DNA from: Budorcas taxicolor
Lineage: Eukaryota > Chordata > Mammalia > Artiodactyla > Bovidae
Assembly (NCBI RefSeq): GCF_023091745.1
Contig: NC_068928.1
Location: 10,806,001-10,870,000 of the forward strand
DNA length: 64,000 bases
Reading direction: 5' to 3'
Below the pieces are notes generated by a model. It worked only from the letters and a program-made list of their open reading frames with translations. It was not told where the DNA came from and made no database searches. The translations under genes were made by a program, and so were the position numbers. Of this stretch, positions 57,235-64,000 are shown piece by piece; positions within the stretch are counted from its first letter, which is position 1, and the number at the start of each line of letters is the position of its first letter.

Positions 57235-57539
57235 TCTGAATTTCTCAAAAATAGTCCCTCCAGGACAGGAATTAAGTTTCGTTCATCTTTTTGTAGAACT
57301 AGAACAGTTTCTCAGATCAATGTTACTGGTGTAGAATACTAACATCAGTGGCTTCTCTTAACCTTTTCTGGGAAAGAAAAATCTAGTGCAACTTGTGGAT
57401 CCTCTATCGCGAAAAATGCATAAGAACAAAACACTCTGCACACCATTTCAGAGCCCTAAGGCCCAACTTGTAAACTGTCTCTTCCTGCCCTCCCTGCAAC
57501 CCAAGACTCCTTATGTAGAGCTCCTTGTTTGTAAATTTT

Positions 57540-57655
57540 ATGATTTAGGAAGTACTTTTATCTTCACAACAGTCTTACAATAAAACTATCCCATTTTGTA
57601 GATGAAGAAACTGAGAACGTGGGTTCAAAAACACTGCATGCCCAGTAATTATGAT
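57540..57655 (-). mobile_element. MIR fragment
   Basis: 'cttcacaacagtcttacaat', 'cccattttgtagatgaagaa' and 'actgagaa' follow the antisense MIR core. Confidence 0.6.
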
Positions 57656-57789
57656 GAGTTCATGAGTAAATGGACTTAATGAACTGAAATGCAATTCTTC
57701 GTATTTTGATTCATGGGTTCTTTGCACTGTGCTAACCTGCCTCATAAGTCTTCCTTCTTAAAATATTCTGATTTCTACCAGTATGTTGT

Positions 57790-57912
57790 TTTGTTTTTTG
57801 TTTTTAGCCATGCCACACAGCTTGCAGGATATTAGTTCCCTGATGAGGGAATGAACCCGGGCCCACAGCAGTGACAAGTGCACTGGGTTCTAACCACTGA
57901 ACCACTAAGAAA
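57790..57912 (-). mobile_element. CHR-2-like SINE
   Basis: A T-rich start and antisense tRNA-derived SINE ('gatattagttccctgatgag', 'ttctaaccactgaaccacta'). The next element, an L1, inserted at its edge. Confidence 0.85.
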
Positions 57913-57917
57913 TTCCC

Positions 57918-58524
57918 ACGTGTACCCCAATGTTCATCGCAGCACTGTTTATAATAGCCAGGACATGGAAACAACCTAGATGTCCATCAGCAGATGAATG
58001 GATAAGAAAGCTGTGGTACATATACACAATGGAGTATTACTCAGCCATTAAAAAGAATACATTTGAATCAGTTCTAATGAGGTGGATGAAACTGGAGCCT
58101 ATTATACAGAGTGAAGTAAGCCAGAAAGAAAAAACACCAATACAGTATACTAACGCATATAAATGGAATTTAGAAAGATGGTAATGATAACCCTGTATGC
58201 AAGACAGCAAAAGAGACACAGATGTATAGAACGGACTTTTGGACTCTGTGGGAGAGGGAGAGGGTGGGATGATTTGGGAGAATGGCATTGAAACATGTAT
58301 ACTATCAGGTAAGAAACGAATCGCCAGTCTATGTTCGATACAGGATACAGGATGCTTGGGGCTGGTGCACGGGGATGATCCAGAGAGATGATATGGGGTG
58401 AGAGGTGGGAGGGGGCTTCAGGATTGGGAACTCATGTACACCCGTGGCTGATTCATGTCAATGTATGGCAAAACCAATACAGTATTGTAAAGCAAAATAA
58501 AGTAAAAATAAAAATTAAAAAAAA
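57918..58524 (+). mobile_element. L1 3' end (ruminant type), 5'-truncated
   Basis: Sense L1: the end of ORF2 (frame 57930-58184 includes KLWYIYTMEYYSAIKKNTFE and LKPIIQSEVSQKE-like residues) followed by the 3' UTR and poly-A. Flanked by 'agaaattccc' (57908-57917) and 'aggaattccc' (58525-58534), 9 of 10 identical. The same 3' end occurs, reversed, at 40937-41443. Confidence 0.94.
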
Positions 58525-58534
58525 AGGAATTCCC

Positions 58535-59523
58535 TCTGCCAGGGTTTTTGTGTGAAAGTCAGAGTGGAAGACTGAGAAGGGCATTTGGATGAGGAGTCCT
58601 AGGCACTAGTCTCTGTGCCTTCTCTAGGAAGCTGTATGATGCTCTGGTTTCCAGACAGCTCACTCTCATCCTTTCTAGGGAATGTATTTCCTTTTTGCTT
58701 AATAAAACTCTTGCTACTTAAAACTGCAGGAAAAAAAAGAAGCCATAGACCTTTGACTAAACACTTTACCTTTCGGGGCCTTAGCTTATCTGTGCAATGA
58801 AGAATCTGGACAACATTCTCTGAGAAGCACTGGTATTCTGTGATTCTAAAGGGCCCTTCTAATTGTCCAAATTTTCCTAGTAACTGAAATAAAAACTACT
58901 TTTTATTATTTTATTATTTACTCCAACCCTCTAAGGTACAAGGATTACAGATGTAGGAATTTGAAGTTGAAAGGTTTAAGAGATATATGAACTTGCTCTG
59001 CTTGGCGGGGCGGGGGCGGTGGCGGGGGGCGGGGGGGGGGGGGGGGGGAGGTGGGAGCGGTTTCCAGGAACTATGGTTTAAAGTATTCTGTCTCACCCCA
59101 GCCAAGGTATGAAGGGAGTCCCTAGGCACGGAAGAATGAGCTGAACTCCCTTGTGCAGATCCTGGGTTTGCAGGGCGAGAAGAGCATTGCTTGAAGTAAG
59201 TTCCAGGCTTTGCTTTTATCATCACACTTGGGTTCAGCTTGAGGGAGAAAGAGCCTAAGCGCTGAGAGACCCCACTCGGATCGTCAGCCCTGCTCAGCTG
59301 TCGTCAGCTACTTTACATGGAGCCTCTGGTACTTGGAGGTACTTTCCCCATTTCAGGATTTAAAGGGAAACTCTTTCTTTGAAGATCAAGGGAAGAGTCC
59401 TGGATTCTGTTCCCTGGTACCTAAAGACCAATAACTAAATTCCTGTGCCAATGGCTCTATTTTCTTCCCTTACATGGGTTCAACATGCCTGAACCTAATA
59501 AACGTTTGATACCTCATGGGAAT
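58535..59523. other. Unassigned DNA with a G-rich tract
   Basis: No gene recognised. It holds the G-rich low-complexity tract at 59003-59057. Confidence 0.4.
59003..59057 (+). repeat. G-rich low-complexity tract with G18
   Basis: Runs of G4, G5 and G6 are followed by G18 at 59031-59048 and GG/GGG groups. The strand has clear potential to form G-quadruplexes. Homopolymers of this length are also prone to sequencing error. Confidence 0.9.
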
Positions 59524-59529
59524 CCTAAC

Positions 59530-59753
59530 TAATGTGTGTGTGTGCTCAGTTGCTCATTCATACCCAATTCTTTGCAACCCCATGGACTATATAGCCTGCC
59601 AGTCTCCTCTGTCCATGGAATTTTCCAGGCAAGAATACTGGAGTGCCATTTCCTACTCCAGGGGATATTCCTGACCCAGGGATTGAACCTATGTCCCTTG
59701 CATGTCCTGCACTGGCAGGTGGATTCTTTATCACTGTGCCACCTGGGAAGCCC
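59530..59753 (-). mobile_element. Bov-tA SINE
   Basis: A (GT)n-like start, antisense Bov-A body and tRNA-like head ending 'gccacctgggaagcccc'. Short flanking copies 'cctaac' (59524-59529 and 59754-59759). Confidence 0.88.
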
Positions 59754-59796
59754 CCTAACCATTAATAATAACTTTAAGTCAAAATAATGTGTCAAG

Positions 59797-59904
59797 GACT
59801 TTCCTGGTGGTCCAGTGGTTACGACTCCACACTTCCACTGCAGGAGGCGAGAGTTCAGTCCCTGGTCGGGGAAGTTTCACATGCTGTATGGTATGGCTAA
59901 TAAT
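59797..59904 (+). mobile_element. CHR-2-like SINE
   Basis: tRNA-derived head 'gactttcctggtggtccag' and short body 'gctgtatggtatggc' with a TAA-rich tail. Flanked by 'aataatgtgtcaag' (59783-59796) and 'aataatatgtcaag' (59905-59918), 13 of 14 identical. Confidence 0.92.
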
Positions 59905-59918
59905 AATAATATGTCAAG

Positions 59919-60879
59919 AAATATCTTGGCCATTACCTTAGTGGGTTTCCAATTTGGGAATACTTCTAAGAAATTCTTACAAACCAAATTGCTTTGCCTC
60001 ACCTTCATGATGGTGAAATTGTCAAAGTCAGAGGATGCCATTCCAAAGAAAGAACACAGCATGTGTAAGAAATCAGAGACCTTAGTACGGTGAATCTAAG
60101 AGAAGAAGGAGCCTTCCTTTTTCTTCTCTTCCTCCTCCCAGACAAACTTCATCCCTGGAGGTACCCACAAGTCACCTCCTCTGTGATGACTTACCCATTC
60201 CATTCCTATTTCAGGGAAAGTTTGAGACACAGAGTATTCCAGACTAATATTAATAATTTGGTGCCTCTTCAAAACAATTCACTTAAAAATATTTATCCAA
60301 TGTCTATTAGGTGGGGTAGGGAGAAACCAATATTTTTATTATTATATTAAAAGAGAAGTTCTGCTACTCCCACTGTGTGAAGTAGAGCCAATATTCTGGA
60401 AAAAAAGAAATCTCATTTTTCTGTGATTCTTTTTCTCATTTCTATTTTCTTTTGCAATTTACTGAATCAGACTACTTGGGAGACATACCAAAGAATTTAA
60501 AATTTAGGCTTTGTTCAACAATTTAAAATTCATTCCAGAAAAAACAGCTTGGTGCTATGCATGACTTGATTTAAGAATTTCAGTTGACTTCATCTGCAGC
60601 TGCTCACGGCAAAATTCATCAACAGACATAGGTCAGCTCTAGAGAGGAGATCTTTGGTTTTTTATGTCCATGTGAAAGTATTATCTTTGGTGGAAGCAAA
60701 ACCAAATTATTTTTCACCAGAAAGTTAAGGAGTTCTGTACAGAAACCTGAGTTAATTAGCACATTTCTGGTTTTTGTGGCATCCTGTACTGTGCCCAGTA
60801 CCTGGATCTCTCATTCCTCAGTCCAGCCCTGTTCCTCAACAGAACGGAACTGTGTGCTCCCTCTGGCTTTCCATGGCCC
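59919..60879. other. Unassigned DNA
   Basis: No repeat or exon recognised. The frames at 59815-60093 and 60090-60350 have no known domain. Confidence 0.4.
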
Positions 60880-61320
60880 TCTACGTTACCTTGATGAGAG
60901 ACAATGTTCATCACGTGATTTGTAATTGTTTTTGCATCTTTGTCCTCTGCTAGACTGTGAGCTTCAGAGAAGGCAATGGCACCCCACTCCAGTATTCTCG
61001 CCTGGAAAATCCCATGGATGGAGGAGCCTGAAGGGCTACAGTCCATGGGGTCGCTAAGAGTCAGACACAACTGAGCGACTTCACTTTCACTTTTTACTTT
61101 CATGCATTGGAGAAGGAAATGGCAATCCACTCCAGTGTTCTTGCCTAGAGAATCCCAGGAACGGGGGAGCCTGGTGGGCTGCCATCTATGGGGTCACACA
61201 GAGTTGGACACAACTGAAGCGACGTAGCAGCAGCAGCAGCAGACTGTGAGCTTGCTTAGGTCAGAGACCATATCATCTTCATGACGCCTAGTGAGCCCTC
61301 AACAAATGAATGAGTAAATG
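60880..61320 (+). mobile_element. L2 3' end, split by BOV-A2
   Basis: 'ctgctagactgtgagcttc' before, and 'gcttaggtcagagaccatat' with 'cctcaacaaatgaatgagta' after the BOV-A2, follow the end of mammalian L2 in sense. Old and short. Confidence 0.6.
60965..61240 (+). mobile_element. BOV-A2 SINE
   Basis: Two Bov-A monomers, the 'cttcactttcactttttact' linker and a (GCA)n tail. Flanked by a perfect 13-bp duplication 'agactgtgagctt' (60952-60964 and 61241-61253). The low divergence of the duplication suggests a fairly recent insertion. Confidence 0.97.
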
Positions 61321-61589
61321 CCATAAGGAACTAAGACAGATGAACAGGCACCAGGACTCCATGTGGGACAGCAATGAAAGATCTGAAGTCTCAATGGGCA
61401 GAGCCTTCTATATGATAGTCAGAAACCCTGAGCAGTCTTACATTGCCAAACGTTCAAAGATTTTAGTCACCCATTGGCTCTTTTTTGTGGGTTCAGAGTT
61501 CACACTAAGCAATCACCACCTCTAATTTGATACAAAACAAAATTGATTGTAATCCAGATACTAACTAATCCAGACAGACTAATATCCAG

Positions 61590-61800
61590 GCAGACAGATC
61601 TTTACACATACTTCTTATTAAATTATCATAACACCCCTATGAGATAGATGTTATTAGTCTCTAATTTATAGGTTAAATAACTAAATTCAGAAAGACTTAG
61701 TAAAAGCTCATAATCTCCAAGCCAGGAAGAGATGGAACTGGCCTTTGAATCCACCTCTGCTTTCTGATTCCACTATAACTCCTGTTATAGTTACACAGTA
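61590..61800 (-). mobile_element. MIR SINE
   Basis: 'cctatgagatagatgttatt', 'taatttataggttaaataac', 'ccaagccaggaagagatgg' and 'ttctgattccactataactc' follow antisense MIR over most of its length. Confidence 0.65.
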
Positions 61801-62715
61801 CATACCTCACTATGGAGCTGTAAGGAACAAGGAACACTCAAGCATTACATTAATTAGAATATCATAATATGATATTCAAGAAATCAGAGACCAATTCTTT
61901 CCAGCCTCAGCCCCGAAACTGAAATACAGTAATGCTAGACATAAAAGTCTATTTCGATTTTCCCTCAAGGAATCTTCCTCTCTTATCCACATAGTGAGCA
62001 TTAACAATTAATGGGAAGTGCTCTGCAAACCATATAACATCATTCTTAATATTTATGATGCCCACGAAACACACAAACATCTGTTCTGTAGAGTGATAGC
62101 TATTGAAGGATACTTAAGTGCCAAGTACTCTCATTCATGTAGATGAGTCAAAGCTTTAAGCGGTTGCCCCTCTGGAGATATCTAAATAGCAAGGATTCCA
62201 AGATGATGGAAAGAAGATTATTTCAGACTCCAGTCATCTTAAGGCGTATTAGTTCATTTCATTATGGACAAAAGCATACAGTGATTTAAAATGGAATAAA
62301 GTTATGTTTAAATGGTTGACATGATCTTTCATATTGAGGATGACTGAAATGCACTCTAAAGCTGAAGTTAAGATTTCTCTTTGAGAAATAAAATTAGAAG
62401 ACTCAAAAAGTTCTTTTGATGGGTGCGATCATTCTTCAGCAGGAATGACATATGTAAGAAATCCTCTGAAAGTAAGACTGAAGAGTTGGGCACACCCCAA
62501 ATCCAACCAAGGTGGCTCAGAGAGCAGGGCTGGCTTAATGTAATCACTAAGAAAGAAAGTCTTGTACTCTGCTTGTAAAGAGAAAATGTTTATGGAAGGC
62601 ATTGGTCAGCTTGGATTTCTGATAGCAGAGTTGATCAGTGGAACCCATACCTTCACAGGAGCTTCCTATTTGACAATAAATAAATGACTATTTGTGGTTT
62701 CGTGTATATATGTGC
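61801..62715. other. Unassigned AT-rich DNA
   Basis: Nothing recognised apart from generic AT-rich sequence. Confidence 0.4.
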
Positions 62716-62925
62716 ATGCGTTAAGTCACTTCAGTTGTGGCTGACTCTTTGTGATCCCATGGACTGTAGCCCACCAGGCTCCTCTGTCCATGGGATTCTC
62801 CAGGCAAGAATACTGGAGGAGGTTGCCATTTCCTCCTCCAGGGGATCTTCCAGACTCAGGATGGAACCTGCATCTCTTACGTCTCCTGCATTGGCGGGTG
62901 GGTTCTTTACCACTAGTGCCACTTG
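62716..62925 (-). mobile_element. Bov-tA SINE
   Basis: Antisense Bov-A body and tRNA-like head ending 'ttaccactagtgccacttg', followed by a (CA)n tract. Confidence 0.92.
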
Positions 62926-62931
62926 TATACA

Positions 62932-62949
62932 ACACACACACACACACAC
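62932..62949 (+). repeat. (CA)9 microsatellite
   Basis: Nine CA units next to the SINE head. Confidence 0.9.
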
Positions 62950-63044
62950 TCACATGTACAAACAAGTACTGCTACCTAGCCTTTCCCAGCTGACACTTCT
63001 TAAAATTGCAACAAACACAAGATTAACCTAGCAGCAACAACAAT

Positions 63045-63260
63045 ATTGGCAACTAACAATTGTTGAGTTAGTTATCAAATGTCAGGCATACTTCTAAAGC
63101 TCTACTTATGAATTACCCATTGAGTGTTCACAGCAAGCCCTTAAAGTAAAAGAAAATGCCTGCAGAGATTCCATAATATGTGCCACACCACGTGCTACTG
63201 AGTAGTGGAGCCTAAATTCTAACATGGGCAGGCTGTAGGTATTCTTAACCACTGGCTGGA
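63045..63260 (-). mobile_element. MIR SINE
   Basis: 'caaatgtcaggcatacttct', 'tgagtgttcacagcaagccc' and 'tattcttaaccactggctgg' follow antisense MIR, including the tRNA-related end. Confidence 0.6.
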
Positions 63261-64000
63261 GTTGAGGGAACAGGGTAAACAACATAAATAAATTTAAATT
63301 AGATGTTCAAGCAGAGTTTCTTTTGTTCTTTAGATTGCAAGATACAAAACAAACTGTTTCGAATAAAATGTTGAGTGAGGCTCACTGTAAGCCTAGTAAA
63401 GTATTCTTTTCCCATAACATTTTGCATTTCTCTCTGTCATTGCATTTACTGCCCTGTGTTATCATTCTCTGTGTTCATTGTAATGATCCCACTTGATCCC
63501 AGCAACTGTATTTTTTCCCTTTTATTTACTACTATATTCTTTGTACAAAGAACAGTGTCTGACAAATGATAGGTACTGAAGAAATATTTGTCCAGATTAA
63601 AAGTAGGGTTGAGGACACTGGACAGCAACAGGGGTATTAGTTGATTAATAGTTAAAATAGAAACAAAAGTCAGCCAGATCTTATCAGAACTGAAAATTCA
63701 GGAACAGAGTTTATTCCCTATTCTGCACCGTACCCATGGTATCTTGCCTTTGTAATTTTTGGCATAAATATTCCATTTTCCTTTTTTAAAATAGCCTTCC
63801 TTTGCTTGTGTATAATTTCTGCTCCTTCATAATTTTGACTTTTGTAAACTCTGGACAGCCTTCCTATGAGTCTTCCAGGCTAATGCTGCAAACCGTCTCC
63901 CGACTCTACATGAGTCGGAATTCTTCAAGTTCTGAGCCCGCTGCAGACTCAATACTTACTCATTTAGAACTTCAGGAGAAAGATCCGGATCGGTTCAGCT
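63261..64000. other. Unassigned DNA to the window end
   Basis: 'caaatgataggtactgaaga' near 63560 is MIR/L2-like. The last about 150 bases are more GC-rich and contain CpGs ('accgtctcccgactctaca', 'agatccggatcggttcag'). They match nothing I know and are cut by the window edge. Confidence 0.35.

Noticed and set aside
8400..62930. CRISPR-like regularly spaced repeats
   Set aside because: The recurring similar blocks are dispersed SINE/LINE copies in both orientations with individual duplications, not an array. The DNA is mammalian.

Overview
The window reads as nuclear DNA of a ruminant, most likely a bovid (cattle, buffalo, yak, sheep or goat; the species cannot be fixed from sequence alone). 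The evidence is the repeat content. There are about 15 BovB (RTE-clade) LINE segments, some 20 tRNA-headed Bov-tA/Bov-A SINEs, three BOV-A2 SINEs, about nine cetartiodactyl CHR-type SINEs, ruminant-style L1 3' ends, a cattle-type mariner, and older mammalian repeats (MIR, L2, old L1).

I found no host protein-coding exon, tRNA, rRNA or CRISPR array that I can support. Every long open frame I could explain is a fragment of a transposon protein or its antisense shadow. Whether the window is intergenic or intronic is not visible. Most LINEs (about 24 of 31 by 3'-end orientation) lie on the minus strand.

Layout. 1-9 kb: an ERV LTR, a CHR SINE, two L1 3' ends, a 3.3-kb BovB with an inverted 5' part, then old L1. 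9-17 kb: BovB pieces, including a second 5'-inverted copy bounded by a target-site duplication (TSD), nested L1/BovB/SINE, and a BovB-L1 chimera. 17-24 kb: AT-rich low-repeat DNA, BOV-A2, a palindromic MITE-like element split by a SINE, and an L1 carrying a BovB and a SINE. 24-31 kb: a long rearranged L1 reaching its 5' UTR, CHR SINEs, and a composite SINE with a single TSD. 31-37 kb: mostly single-copy-looking DNA with a (TC)27 microsatellite. 37-40 kb: a BovB nested inside another BovB. 40-47 kb: a mariner nested in an L1 and itself split by a younger L1, a solo LTR split by BovB, and a BovB with an open reverse-transcriptase core. 47-56 kb: AT-rich DNA, then a long old L1 with four younger elements inside it. 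56-64 kb: SINEs, a second palindromic element, a young L1 3' end, a G18 tract, and an L2 split by a perfect-TSD BOV-A2.

The main value of the window is its insertion record. More than twenty elements have target-site duplications that can be read directly, and the nesting gives a relative order: MIR/L2/old L1 first, then mariner, LTR and CHR, then BovB, Bov-tA and BOV-A2 with late L1. I found no evidence for a new functional system. The most unusual items are the two 5'-inverted BovB copies, the BovB-L1 chimera and the composite SINE.
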